Positions 40,198 through 55,420 of a stretch of DNA of 64,000 nt are shown here, one piece after another; position 1 is the stretch's first letter, and each line of letters begins with the position of its first letter. The position numbers and the translations under genes were made by a program. The stretch covers positions 434,001 through 498,000 of the forward strand of contig JAACJM010000003.1 of NCBI GenBank assembly GCA_013368315.1. Direction: 5' to 3'. The notes below the pieces were generated by a model, which ran no database searches, had not been told where the DNA came from, and saw nothing but the letters and a program-made list of their open reading frames with translations. The DNA is from Tetrapyrgos nigripes (Eukaryota > Basidiomycota > Agaricomycetes > Agaricales > Campanellaceae).

Positions 40198-42126
40198 ATG
40201 GCTGCTCCAAACGAGAACAAGCCAAACAACGAAGGTGTCTAGCACTAGAAGGGATTCATTCTATGATCTCTTGCTAACTCCACCCTAACTAGCTTTGCAG
40301 ACCCTTTTTCATTCATTCGGCGGTGAACATTCTCAAAATGTAAGGCCAGAAACTGTCCAAAACCTCACCGAAAAACTATCTGAACTCTTGGGTGAAGACG
40401 TCGTTCGCGATGCCTTTGCGAATGGAGGAATGGGAGCCGAGGTGGGTTGTTCACTCATATAAATTGTTCTTTCTGGTGGATCTTACATGACTCTTTTCAG
40501 CGTTTCAACGAGGAAGGCCTACCTGTTGTCGAGATCACAGAACCGGCACCTACATCTGCACCTACAACCACTAATACGTCTCTACTGAATGAGCCCGAGC
40601 TCGTCCTATTGGATTCGCTCTCTCCCGCTGAACGCGAACGTAGACGACAAGAGCGTGATCGGATATTGGATCTTTTGGAAGAAGAAGAAACCCTGGAGCA
40701 AAGGCGAGAAGAGGAACGAGAAAGGCTGGAACAAATTGAAGCAGCTCAGAAGCGGAAAGAAGCGGCAAAATTAGAGATGGAACGATTAAAGATGGCTCGT
40801 GAGACGCAGAAAAAGATGGGGAAAGCTCTGTTGAGGAGTGTGTCTGGAAATAAGGAAGAGACAAGTGATGGTACCAAGGAGAAAGAAAAGGAAGACGGCA
40901 AGAGTACGAAGAAAAGTGTCAGTTTTGCGGCAGAGTCTCAGCAGCAAGAGAGTGCAGAGAAGATCGATTGGGGAGATATAGCTTTTGGCAAACTCCGTGC
41001 TACGAAACAACTTCCAACGTTGCTCTCTCAGAATTTTCAAGACGGAAAACTGATGAAAAGCACGGTAGTTGAACGGATACCGGGCGTCGGAAGAGTGAAC
41101 GCAGCTCCTACCAAGAGCGAAAGTGCTGACTCGGATGACGAATCAGACATTGATGACGGTGAAGATTCAGGTGGGGATGAGTTAGAGGAGGAGGAATTCG
41201 ATGCATATTTTGCTCAACAGCAAAGGGAGATTGCTCTGGAATACCACCGAAAACGGAGAAAATTCGACGAGGCTGCAGCTGCAGCTTTGACATCTCATTC
41301 CCATTCACCAGAAGAGGACGTCCTGGTTGGGGATTCTTCCTCCAAAAGCAAGCCAGCACAATTGTCGTCTTCTTACGCTACTTCTCAATCGCTTGACGCT
41401 TCAGTTCTACCAGCGTCTGCTGCTCAAACTCTTCAGCGTTCTATTCGCATGGGTAAACTTGATTCTGACAACAATTTGGTTGGTAGAGACGCTGGTGAGA
41501 GCGACAGCGAACCCGAAAACGAGAATGTACGAGAAGTGATGGAACTTTTGCGGAAAGGCGAGGTCTACAATGTTGGCCCTAACAGCGACATTCACTCTGT
41601 TCCCCGTTCAACAACATCAGAATTGTCTGCGACCAAACCTTCATTGCAAGCACCCCCGTTCACTGCCCCGACACCTCTCCCCTCAAAACCCAAAAATTCG
41701 CAATTCAAGTTGTCGAGGCCGCAAAATAAAACATCCAGTATGGAAGCAGGGTCAGAGCCAGCTACTCCCATATCAGTCGTTGGACGATCTTCCCCGAAGC
41801 TTCCTACCGTTGGCTCCCTAGTTGAGGCTTCTGGAAGTAAAAATCCCCTACCCCCTGGGCCGGTACCGTCTCCTCCCTCTATGGTCTCACAGTCGCCGCT
41901 TCAGATACCAGATTTCTCGAGGCCCATGATCATCGAGTCACCATCTTTTCCGCAAGATTCCAGATCTTCGCGCAGGCCAGAGCGACCGCCTGAGATCATG
42001 TCGGCAAGTGTGCGAGAATCTGCACCCAGGAACAGAGAAGTTGCAGAGGTAGAAAGTGTTGATGGTGATGATGAGGCAAACAGGCCACCAAAGAAGGTGT
42101 CTAGGTTCAAGGCGGAGCGAATGTAG
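40198..42126 (+). CDS. URI1/Bud27-like protein with DUF3835-type C-terminus (tentative)
   Basis: Exons 40198-40234, 40293-40441 and 40501-42126 give 603 residues. The second acceptor was chosen because the nearer one breaks the frame. The protein is mostly disordered and charged: a strong Glu/Arg coiled coil at about residues 90-180 (RRRQERDRILDLLEEEETLE), an acidic patch (SADSDDESDIDDGEDSGG), then a Ser/Pro-rich region. It ends PPKKVSRFKAERM, which resembles the short terminal motif of fungal URI/Bud27 and DUF3835 proteins. These act with prefoldins and RNA polymerase assembly. I did not see a clear prefoldin domain at the N-terminus, so the assignment is only tentative. Confidence 0.6.
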
Positions 42127-42512
42127 TCACCTATCTATACACTGTATCTTATTATCGTTCTGGCGTATTAGATGGCGCTGAAGTAAGCGAACGTCCATTT
42201 GAGAGTAGTCATTGAAATACTTTTCTGACTTACAACTGTTCAAAATTTCAGATTGGATTGTATTCATGCTATGTAGGATGGTACACTTGATATGATTGAC
42301 TATAGAACATGGTGACAGAAATAAAACATGGACACGGCAAGAGGAGTAAAGTAGACAATTCTCTAGGATATATGCATATGCTAGGCACACCGAATAGTTT
42401 GAATAATAAAATGAGGTGATGATGAGTGGTGATAGATGGAACGAAAAAATGCGCATTGAAGCCGTGTCACAAGAACGGGCATGAAATGATTTTAGTGTAC
42501 ACTGCAGAGAGA
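42127..42512. other. Intergenic between convergent genes
   Basis: These 386 bases separate the stop codons of the URI-like gene and the SAP-kinase gene. They are A/T-rich with AATAAAAT near 42406, a possible polyadenylation signal. A long minus-strand open stretch here has no coding character. Confidence 0.5.
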
Positions 42513-45500
42513 TCATGGACGATAGTTATCCACCAATTCTTGAAGTTCTTCTACAACTTCGGACATCGTGGGGCGGTCTTGATGTTCCTGTGCCCACATA
42601 CGTTCAATGAGGTCAACAACCCCGTTACACCATCGTTGGCGAAGTCCTGTTAATGATGGGCTGAAAAGTCATCAGCTTTGTGATACCGAGGCTGATGAGG
42701 GATAAGCCTCACCGTTGCTTTTTCGCTCCGACAGCTTCGTAAATGGCGTGCTCGTTCATTCCCTGTCACAGATATGAGTAAATCTAACGTCATTCTGAGG
42801 AGTAACCAACTTGCCTCCCAAGGGAATTTCTTGTTGGGTAGATGCCACTGAAGCATTTCCCAGTACACACAGGCACATGAGAAGACATCGACCTTGTGAT
42901 TGTACTTGGGGTGAGCATGCCACAGCTCGGGGGCTTGCCAATTGACAGTTCCCACAAGACTGCGAACCATGGAGCGCGTTGACTGCTTGACTTTGGCAAG
43001 TCCGAAATCGGCAATTTTGGCGACGCCTTTGGAGGTGATGAGGATGTTCGACGATTTGCAGTCACGATGAATAACAGAGGGTTTACGAGTGTGTAAGTAT
43101 TCTAGTCCACGTGCGATATCTAACATGATTGTCAACTGCATTGGTTTACATTAGTGAACAGAGTGCATAAAAGAAAGAGAACAGCACATACAACTTTGTA
43201 CACGGAGGGAGGATTGACATTCCGAATATAATCGAAGAGATCGCCGTTGGTGCAGAGCTCGCTTATAATCATGACAGGAGTCTCCTTGGTGTTCTCAGGA
43301 ATACTGACTCCAAGCTAGCCAGCCAGGTCAGAAACAAGACAGGAAAGAGAATATGAGTAACTTACGAATCGAACAATATTTGGATGGTCAAAGCCACCCA
43401 GCAGCTTCAATTCTTTAACGTCCACTTGAAGAAAAGAAGATTGTGAGGACCGGTCGCAGCAAGAGAGGGTGACTAGACTTACTGGGACTCAATTGACCTC
43501 TGAACTCAGAAATGGCTATCTTTCTGCCTTTGAACTTGCCAATAAAGACGTCCTTGAATCCACCACTACCGATCTTTTCCAGTTTCTGGAGTTTTTCCGG
43601 AGGTATTTCGCGGTCCTCTAGTCCCAAGGTTCCAAGATCCAGTTCAAGTTCGGGTTCAACTGCCTTTTCCGGTTGAGCGCTCTTTGGCGGTGTCCGGGGT
43701 TCATCAAGGTGTACTCGATCGGAACGAAGAAGAACAGGTGGTGTAACCGTCGTTGTGCTGTTGTCTGAAAAGCGGCGACGAGTCCGGCGTCTGACTGTGG
43801 TGGGAGGGCGGACAGTACCAGTCGACGAAGGAGAAGAGAAATCATTGGCTTGTCGATCTCGCCATTGCAATAAAGCTTCAGCCAACTGGGGCTTAGTACC
43901 GACGGGCTCGAGGTCACGACTTTCACACAGACGAACTAGATCATCCCTTCGGAGACGCACCAGGGTCCTGGCGGTGGCGACAGTGAGATCGACTGAATGA
44001 AAGAAGATTGAGCTATCATTGTTCAAGGAGCGAACACGAGCTTACCATCGTTTTCGTCTTCCATTGCTTCTTCTTCTTCACCTTCGTCTTCCATCGCTTC
44101 TTCTTCACCTTCGTCCTCTTCAGCCTCTGCATCCTCCTCAGCTTCTTCACCATCCTCTCCCTCTTCGGCTTGTTCACCAATCTCATCTTCCTCTTCATCC
44201 TCTTCTTCGCCAATGTCTTCTTCGCCAATGTCTTCTTCGTCCATGTCGACATCTTCATCGCCGACAATTTTTCCGTTGCGCAATCTACGAGGTTCTACAG
44301 CAATCGTCCCCTCGTCATCTTCGTCTTCGTCTAGCTCGTCATCCCCTTCAGCGTCCTCATCTTCCTCCTCGTGTTCGTCATCACCATCACTGGGATCAGT
44401 GTGATCAGCGCCCTTTCGTGGGCGCAATCGTTTCCTGAGTGGCGTCCGGCGTGTCGAGTTCATGGGTGATGGAGTGCCTGATGCGACGGACACAAGCTCG
44501 TCGACCTCGTCTTCGTCCATTTCATCTTCATCTCTATTGGCATCCCTATCATCGTCTTCGCCTTCCTCATCAGTGGTAGTAAGCTCACTCAGCTCACTAT
44601 CCTCCTTTAAGCTCGTAATCTTCCCCTTGGCTTTTCGCATGGGTGTTACTCGGCGAGCGTCGAAGGACTCAGATGACGTGGAGGTTTGAGAACTCGAAGT
44701 CGGCCTCTCTTTGTCTTTACTCCTCGTCCGACGTGGACTAGGCTTCATCTTCGACTCCAGAACATCCAGCTCGGTCAGATCACTTTCGCTATCGTGCATT
44801 GTGGTGTTCTGAGGACAGGATCTTTTCGATGGGGATCTGGAAGCACTGAAGTCTATGGTGGATTCGTCGAAATCGACTTGCTTCGCCTTGCCCTTTCGGT
44901 TGTTGGGAGCATGAGCACCAAAAGTGAAGTTGGCCAAGCTAGTGCCGGAAGAGTCATGAGGCGTGAAAAGACGCGTGGCTATTGACGGAGCGGAGACCTT
45001 TCTAGAACGTAGATGATGTGCGGGCGGAGAAGATACGGAGAAACCGATGTTGGCGTAGGCCGCAGAGGACTCCAGTGGTGTCGGTGAAGAGCGAGAGTTG
45101 TTGCTGCGTCTAAATGTCGAGTTTATCAGCTGCAGACAAATTGAATATCAAACAAGCATACCTGGAATTACTACCTGAGCTGTCCTTTGACTTGGTTTTC
45201 TTCTTGGAACGTGGAGAATCGGAACTGTCCAGGTGGCCCATTGATAAACTTCTGCTTTTGAATGGGCGGCTGCTGCTCAAGTGCTCGATGTTATTAGTCG
45301 TGGCCCTTCGTTTCAGATAGCGAGGAGTAGACTCCTCGTCATCCGATGGCATGACGTCGTCGGAAGAGTAATCGCTAGAACCTTCTCTCCCAGGCGGGGA
45401 AGAAGGCGGGAGGGAAGCAATGTCTTCACGGGCATTGACTATCGCATCGGCAATTTCAGACTTGTTCCAATCTTCTGCATCATCAGTGAGACCAGTGAGA

Positions 45501-46191
45501 TTGTAGAGTCGCAACAGCTCCTGCTTTCTTAGGCGCTTGAGGACACGTGATGAGGCAGAAGAAATTAGGTGGTCATCGGCTATGGCAAGTGAAGCATATC
45601 AGAGCATGAACATGAAGCCTGCACGTAAATGAACGTACTGGAATTATCATCGCTATCGCCTTCGCTGCCTTCGCTGCTTTCTTCCTCTTCCTCCTCTTCT
45701 TCTTCATCACTCTCGGCATCTTCCGAGCTTTCTTCCCTTCGCGTAGGCCAGTGTTGATGAGAGCTATCGTCAAGGTCCATTGAACTAGTTTCATCCTCGT
45801 CACTTGTCAAATCAGAATGCCTGCTCCGTCTGGGCCGTTTCGTCCTCCCAGAAGCAGCACGCATGGACCGAGAACTGGTCTGGACGTTTTCATTGCTCCC
45901 ACTAGCGACGCGTTTCCGTTTGGAGCCAACCTGCACGTTCATATGCGGATCTTGAGTTTCTGCAGTGAACTTTTCTGAAAAGATGCGAGAAGGGAGTCTG
46001 CGGAGATTGGGATGGAGGGGCATAAGTACAGGACGGGCGTCTGCTTCTCGGAGCAGGCCGGACGCGTGCAGGGCGCGTTCGGCGGAGTCGGTATCAACGT
46101 GAAGCGCGACTGTACGTTTTCGTGAAGACGGAGAGCGACGTAATGGATATCTTCGACGGGGTAGAGAAAGGGTGGTGGTTGAGGTTAACAT
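42513..46191 (-). CDS. SAP-domain protein fused to a TKL-like protein kinase
   Basis: Nine exons (46191-45639, 45579-45162, 45109-44046, 43992-43483, 43424-43366, 43314-43192, 43135-42815, 42762-42713, 42660-42513) encode 1081 residues. The N-terminal two thirds are basic, then very acidic and probably nuclear, with a SAP-like helix pair near residues 190-230 (RLRKQELLRLYNLTG). A second SAP domain at about 545-585 reads RDDLVRLCESRDLEPVGTK. The kinase domain follows: glycine loop IGSGGFKDVFIG, HRDCKSSNIL, IADFGLAKVKQST and WQAPELW. In the beta3 strand the usual lysine is replaced (KIAISEF). The intron at 42814-42763 has a GC donor (GAG/GCAAGT). The protein may be a DNA-bound kinase or pseudokinase; function is unknown. 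Confidence 0.87.
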
Positions 46192-46923
46192 AACCAGATA
46201 GGAAAGAATGAGAGTAGAGTCTGGACCCGGGCCAGGGATGGCACGATCAAGGGAGCCGAGTAGGATGATCCAGAATGAACGGTGGTCGCTGTGGACAGCA
46301 GTGAGCAAGCCTGTAAAGCCCCAGTTCGAGCCAATGGCCAGATGGTTGGGGGTACAAAGAGATACAAACAGATGTTTTACTTACACGTGATGCTTGCTTA
46401 AGTAAGCAGCATCTTATTGTTCGTCAGCCAGGATGACTACGACTGCTAGGGAAACCTTGATCATCTTTGTTACTCCCATTGCTCAAATTGCACGGTCTTT
46501 TGTAACCAGTTTTGCTCCGTAAAACCCGTCTGGCCTCGTCAAGGTGGACACAATTGCAACCATATACACCATCCGAAGGACCTCAGTTGCAAGCGCCTAT
46601 ACCCGCAAACGTTTGCAAATATCATTGATCAGCGCTCAGCTTCTATCTGCATAATTTACCCTGAATAGGCCTGCCGCAGAGCTAGAATGCGTTCGGAATT
46701 CATATCGTCGAACCCGTGCTCACGAAGGAGAAACTCCCACCTGGGAGTTTCAGAAATTCCTTCAAGTTAGCCGACACAAACGAAGTGCCCAACTAGGAAA
46801 GACTCACGCACCCACAAACTTAAAGATGTCATGCAGCATGCTTCCTGGGCCTATAATAATATTGACTTTAGAGCTGTATTCATCTTTTCGAAATCCAGTT
46901 TATCTCCCTCTCTCTGCCCAACA
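46192..46923. promoter_or_regulatory. Divergent intergenic region (SAP-kinase / DUF6593 gene)
   Basis: This 732-base region holds two divergent promoters. A purine-rich stretch on the plus strand lies near 46200-46280, and ATAATAATATT occurs near 46853 upstream of the DUF6593 start. No RNA gene, repeat or supported protein gene was seen. Confidence 0.45.
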
Positions 46924-47898
46924 ATGCTCCTCAAGTTCACCAACTCTGACATGTTCAATACTAGCTTAATCGACATCGCTACTGGAGCAATCGCGTACGA
47001 TGTGGTTACTTGCATTGTGGACACTCCAGACACTGCAGATCTACCCGAAGTAGCTCTGCCGTTTGGAATCATATCACCCTCTCTTATCGCCTCCAACCAT
47101 GATCATCCAACTTTTGCAAATTTTTCCATTCGGTCAGACGGCAACATGAAGCCAATACCTAACTTTACCCCTTCAGGAGAAGCGAGGAAGACAGAAATCA
47201 GAACTGGTGATGGTGCTTTGGTCGCTGAGATGAAATGGGATGGCCGTCGTCCCGATATCTTTGTCCGTGACGAACACGTTGGACAAGTCAGTTCTCTATT
47301 TGATCTAAGTAACGTGAAGCGCGGGTCAGTCTCTTCCTTGTGCAATCTTCCTCTCCATTCATCTCCCTTCTCTTTCTAGGTCAGACGTCCTCGCAATATC
47401 TACTCGCTTCTCCAAGGAATATGAATGGAATGCAACTGCAAACTGTGTAACTGTGAGTCGTTGCATATTCGTCTCGAAGCATCGGTCATTGATTTTCTTT
47501 CTGTAGCTGGTAAACTCCACGTCTGGCCAAACGAAAGGCGTCTTTCACCAAAATACCATACGAGTTCCCGTCTCCCCTTCGTCTGCTTCAAACATAAGCC
47601 GTCATGACAAGTTGATCAATACACGGGTACCAGGTCTAGGGCATTGCTATCTCGAGTTTGAGTCGCATCCACTCGTGGAAGATGTCGAAATTATCAGTAT
47701 GTGGTTTGGACTTGTGCTGTTTGAAATGATTCGCTAAACTTGACCTCAAATTACTCAGTCTCGTTCTTTATCATGGAAATTCTTCGACGAGGACGATTTT
47801 CGTTGACTCCGTACATGTTTGAGCGACCAAGACTTTGGCAGCTTCATGAAGCAAAAGATATGATATTGAGAAGGTTGAGGAGGAATACTGTCTCATAG
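46924..47898 (+). CDS. DUF6593-type protein of basidiomycetes
   Basis: Exons 46924-47324, 47380-47452, 47507-47696 and 47759-47898 give 267 residues. The ATG at 46924 (MLLKFTNSDMFNTSLID) was preferred over one 93 bases upstream because the family starts close to this motif. The body has beta-strand-rich segments such as KTEIRTGDGALVAEMKWDGR and RPDIFVRDEHVGQV, then LGHCYLEFESHPLVEDVEII and a C-terminal hydrophobic or basic helix (SFFIMEILRRGRFSLTPYMF). This looks like DUF6593, a tubby-like or LURP-like fold expanded in Agaricomycetes with no known function. No signal peptide is visible. Confidence 0.7.
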
Positions 47899-50624
<2,726 letters not shown>

Positions 50625-50946
50625 ACGACCGACTGAGAGGTAGACCTTGAGGACGTTCCTAATTTAATCCCGTATAAAAGAGCGCTCTCTGCTTGGTAGA
50701 CTTGCTGTGTTTCGGTGACAAAATCAATGCATGATGGAAATATTTCATTTCTATGTTTTTATCTACATTACAGAAGAATGACTATTAGAAGAATTAGAGT
50801 TCCAGGAGTGCGGGTGCGGGATTGATGATGCTCTCTATGACATGTTTGATAGAAGTATAAAATCATGACGTCGAACTATTTGTGTACGTTTCAACGTCGA
50901 CACGGTCTCTTTATTTCCGGCCTTCACTAGCCTCTCTTCTCAAGCA
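50625..50946. other. Intergenic between ATP2 and the NADH dehydrogenase gene
   Basis: The 322 bases hold the ATP2 3' flank (with AAATCAATG and AT-rich sequence near 50720-50770) and the upstream region of the next gene on the same strand. No other feature was seen. Confidence 0.5.
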
Positions 50947-53394
50947 ATGCAAGCCATTGCGCGGGAGCGAATACGTCCAAAACCGCTCCGTACTGGTCTT
51001 ACCTTCAGCCACCCCATCTCGAAATTTCCAACTGGGTCATGTCGTCGTGCCTTTGCCTCTGAATCAACCTCTCCTCCTCCGAAAAAACCTCTGTACCGTC
51101 GTGCATTGACTGGTGTAAAATGGACCGGATATATCTTGGCTTCCTCAGTCCTGGGCATGGGCGTTGTGACAGCCAGTATCTTCGTCCACGACGCGTTTAC
51201 CTATTCGGACAGGCATATTGACAGGGTGCCCGTCAATCCTCTGGCTTTGCATCCTGTAAAAGGAGGACCGAAGAATCTGCCTGTCGTGAAAGCTCAGATG
51301 GATGACGAGGAGGACGAAGCAGCGAGAAAGTTGGCAAAGAAACCCCGGTTGGTCATCATTGGCGGTGGATGGGGAGTGAGTTCATAGCTCGACGATTTTA
51401 CTACTATTCCACTAACTGTATATACAGGCTGTCGCAGCACTTGACGCGCTACACCCAGGAGACTATCATGTTACTGTCGTTACTTCGGAAACTTTCACGA
51501 CTTTCACGCCCCTACTTCCTTCCGCTGCAGTTGGTACTGTCCAAGTCCGGTCTTTAATTGAACCCGTCCGCAAAATCATTGCGCGTCTTAGGGGACATTT
51601 CATCAATGGAAAAGCCGTAGATGTGTGCATGCACGAAAAGCTATTAGAGGTCGAGACTGCGGATACTGATGGAAATAAGGCGAATGTCTACCTTCCGTGA
51701 GTTCGTTTGTTCATCTGCGATTCAGTGTATTCATGCTACGCTATCATACCAGTTACGACAAGCTAGTCATTGCTGTCGGGTCTGTCTCAAGTACACATGG
51801 TGTCCCTGGTCTCGAACATTGTTTTCAACTCAAGACTATCGCGGACGCTCAGGCTATTCGTAGAAGGGTCATGGATAATTTCGAGGTCGCCAGTCTGCCT
51901 ACGACAACGCCTGAAGAAAGGAAACGGTTATTGAGTTTTGTCATCTGTGGTGGTGGGCCTACTGGTGTCGAGACAGCTGCGGTAAGCAGGACAGGTCCGG
52001 AGTTTGGTTTCTGATACTGAGGAGACTTTTTCATCAGGAAATTTTCGATTTCTGTCAGGAGGATATCTTCAATTATGTGAGTTTACTTTCCTCGCGCGCT
52101 GACTGAGATACTGACAGCTCCCAAAGTATCCCAAAGTATGTCGAGAAGAGGTCTCCATTCATGTCATCCAGTCTAGAGGACATATTTTGAATACCGTAAG
52201 TAATTTGAGTCATGAAAGGCAGCTTGTCATCGTCTCATCTATTCTTGACCTCCTTAGTATTCGGAAGCCATTTCCAACTATGCAGAGGACAAGTTTCGTA
52301 GAGACGGTGTCAACCTTATCACTAATGCTCGGTGAGTCTTTCTTATTCTCTTCTATCTGTAAAACTGACCTCCCATCAGCGTAGCCGGTGTGACCCCCGA
52401 CACTGTCATATATACTGTTCGCCTACCTGACGGAACGACCGAGCAACGTTCCATTCCTACTAACTTCACTCTATGGTCTACTGGCATCGCTATGAATCCA
52501 TTTGCACACCGTGTGACAGAACTTCTACCAAATCAGGTACACAGGAAAGCAATAGAAGTCGACGCACATTTGAGGGTAAAAGGAGCACCGCTTGGGACGA
52601 TATACGCTGTTGGTGATTGCGCGACAATTGAGACGTCGATTATTCCGCATTTCATGGACTTGGTGAATGAGGCAGATAAGAATAAGGATGGCAAGATTGA
52701 TTTTGGAGAGTGGGAGGTTATGGGTGAGTTAATGTGTATTTTGGGTTGGTGAGGTCCAGACTGATGAGTTTTGGGATGAACAGTTGACAGTATCAAAAAG
52801 AAGATTCCGATGGCAGAGGATCATGTCTCGAAGGTAAGTGCACGTATTTCCTCTTATGCTTGATGTGACTTATCATTGCCTCCAGGTCCGAGAGCTCTTC
52901 GAGCTGTATGACACTGATGCAGATAACAGCTTGACTCTCAACGAATTGGTGAAGCTGCTGGAAGATCTGGGGAACAAGATTACTGCATTACCGGCGGTGC
53001 GTCATCATTTTCAAGATCTGTCAGATGCAACGGCTCATTCTATATGTAGACTGCTCAAGTTGCTGCTCAGCAAGGCAAATACATAGGCAAAAAGCTATCC
53101 AAACTCGCTCGTCAACAACCTATCCTCGAAGCCAATGATCTATCTCCCTCTGCTCAAGCCCTGGACGAAGTTGTATCCAAACCATTCAAGTACTTCCATC
53201 TCGGATCACTGGCTTACATTGGGAATGCGGCCGTATTTGATCTGGGCAAGTTTTCTTTCATGGGTGGGCTAGCGGCTATGTATGCGTGGAGATCGGTGTA
53301 TTGGAGTGAAAGTGTTTCGATGAGGACGAGAGCTTTGTTAATGATTGATTGGGTTGTGAGGGGTATTTGGGGAAGGGATTTGTCGAGGCTGTGA
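50947..53394 (+). CDS. NDE1: External alternative NADH dehydrogenase (NDH-2) with EF-hands
   Basis: NDH-2 enzymes pass electrons from cytosolic NAD(P)H to ubiquinone on the outer face of the inner mitochondrial membrane without pumping protons. Ten exons (50947-51375, 51428-51696, 51753-51981, 52038-52076, 52127-52195, 52258-52331, 52380-52723, 52784-52833, 52886-52996, 53050-53394) give 652 residues. A basic presequence and one membrane segment (WTGYILASSVLGMGVVTASI) come first. FAD- and NADH-binding motifs are LVIIGGGWGAVAAL and FVICGGGPTGVETAAE. Two EF-hand loops follow, in NEADKNKDGKIDFGEWEVM and ELYDTDADNSLTLNELVKLL, so calcium regulation is expected. The C-terminus contains GSLAYIGNAAVFD and RAL-type membrane-binding helices as in Nde proteins. 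Confidence 0.94.
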
Positions 53395-53673
53395 GATGGG
53401 ACAGGTAAAATGACTTCTTCCACTCTTTGGAACGCAGGAACGGATAAAATCGGACAGACGGTAGTATGTGTGTGGTTCATGTCTGTGATACTCCTCTACT
53501 TTAGAATCTCTATTTTACTACTCCTGCCACTCGTAGGACCCTATGAGAGCTGTTTTTCCCGCTAGTGAACCTTGTGAGGGAGACAAGATTGTCATTTTTT
53601 TGAGTGCAATGTCAAGGTTTGTGCTAAAGTTGGGAGAATGGGTAAGGCAAGAAGAGACCGTAATAATAAAAAC

Positions 53674-55420
53674 CTACACGACCACAAATCCAATCACGTT
53701 TAGATCCAGAATCTCTTCGTCGTAACGTTCATTTTCATCTGCGTTGAATGGTGCAAGTATGGCGAGGACGGCGTTGAGAAGGCCAGAGCCAGGCTGAGAA
53801 GGATCGACAAGCACAGGTTGGATTTCGGATACAACACGGGCAGCGCCAATAGGGAGGGCTGAGGATGGAGCCATTGTTTCTGTGAAATGCAGGAAGAACA
53901 TTAATGAGATCTACAGCAAGCAGATAGAAATGGTCAGGATCTACCGGCACCGATCCTGTAGATCGTCAAGTCGCTAAAATTAACTACAGTCGACGAAGGT
54001 GCGAGAGTGAGATCCGTTAATGTTTCGCCACCTTGCGTTGCAGATTTGACGCCGGCTGGTGGTGTGATGACGTCGCCGTAGAAGTATGCGTGGATTTGGT
54101 AGCTGTGAACGCGTTCTGCATAGCTGTGATCTAGTTCTACGACCTGTAGAATGATAAGTAGTCAATGGACAAGTCATGGCTCCTGCAATGCAGAGATCGT
54201 ACCCCTCCTGACTTGGGTATCTTGACAACGGTTAGGCGGGAACCGTAGGTCCTGTGCATCTCCACGTTGAGTTTTTCGTGGCCAACAACGAGGACAACAT
54301 TAACTAAAGGAATAAGAAGGTCAGCAGAATGAAACGAGCAGATTGAGGGTCTAAGACTAACTTTTGAAAGCATCTATGCATGCCTTTATTAGCTTTTGAC
54401 GGTGCTCAGTAGTAGAAGCCGGTCCCGAGGCAAAGGAAGACGGAGTGTCAACAATCAATCCTGCAGCTTGACCTGAAGGGACAGGTGTAAGATAAAGTGC
54501 CCTACACTTGCCTCAAACTCACCTTCTTGGTCTTTTTCCAGTCTGTCGTTGATATGCACGCCCAAGTTGCGAGTCAGTCTGTCCATTAAGACAGAATTTC
54601 TTTTCGTGTCTTCGTGACCATACCAATATGCGAGAGGGAGTAACGAGTTGGAGGCCAGAGTAGTTGGAGCGGAGGTTGCAGCAGATCCGAAAGGATTTGA
54701 CGGCGAGCATGTTCCTATAGGTCCCGCCACAGCTGCTGCAGACAGCGCTCCTGGTACTGCCCAGCCACCCTAAAGCTCCTACATTTGGGTCATCGATCGC
54801 TGTGGATATAGAGTGACTCACCTCGCTGGGATCGACATTCACAAGGAGAGGTGCCCATCCTTGTCCTGAACGTACTGCGTAGTTGACCAAGATTTTACAC
54901 ACTGTAGTTTTCCCAGAGTTCTCGGGCCCAAGGATTAATACCCGGGGAGGGTCTGTTTGTGGATCAAGTTGTCCTTCGGGAGCGGGAGAACCGCGAAGTT
55001 TTCCAAGGGCTCTGACACGCATTTGCTCGAAAGCCAAGTGCAGGTTCCCATAAGCTGTCATAGGTGTCTCTTCCGAAACATATTCTGTCGAGGGCTGGCC
55101 GAAGACGTGGGTAGGGGATAAGAACACACTGAAATAACTGGCTAATGCAAACTTATCTCGATTGTGCATCCAAGCCAGGTAAAGATGGCTGCTTTACACT
55201 CCGAGCCGAAGACATACGGCTTCCCTTCAACCATTTCTGCGCCGAAAACTTCTGCTCTACCTCGAAGGAGCTAGACAATTTGGACGCTGTCAGTCACATT
55301 GTAAGATCAAGTCCCAAAACGCACCATTATGGCACACGAGGAACCAGCCTCGAGCTCGAATCTATACTCATTCTCCGGTTCTAAAACCCATTGTTTAGGT
55401 GCTGTTTCAGACTCGGACAT
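53674..55420 (-). CDS. CLP1: mRNA cleavage and polyadenylation factor Clp1
   Basis: Clp1 is a P-loop protein of cleavage factor IA, binding Pcf11 in pre-mRNA 3' end formation. Some relatives have polynucleotide kinase activity. Exons are 55420-55325, 55270-55153, 55084-54822, 54769-54523, 54472-54362, 54303-54203, 54143-53945 and 53879-53674 (446 residues). The exon 2/3 join is the least certain: the chosen acceptor keeps the frame but shortens the segment before YVSEETPMTAYGN. The P-loop is GPENSGKTTVCKIL. Other conserved parts are LVNVDPSEGGWAVPGALSAA, LIVDTPSSFASG, VNVVLVVGHEKLNVEM and VVKIPKSGGVVELDHSY. The C-terminal domain ends VIGFVVV. It converges with the NADH dehydrogenase gene. Confidence 0.92.

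Noticed and set aside
42127..42516. Minus-strand frame of 129 codons downstream of the URI-like gene
   Set aside because: It covers only the two 3' flanks between convergent genes and its translation looks random.
44023..44440. Plus-strand Ser- and Leu/His-rich frames opposite the acidic region of the SAP-kinase
   Set aside because: They are mirror images of the GAA/GAG-rich acidic exon 45109-44046, which joins in frame with exons on both sides.
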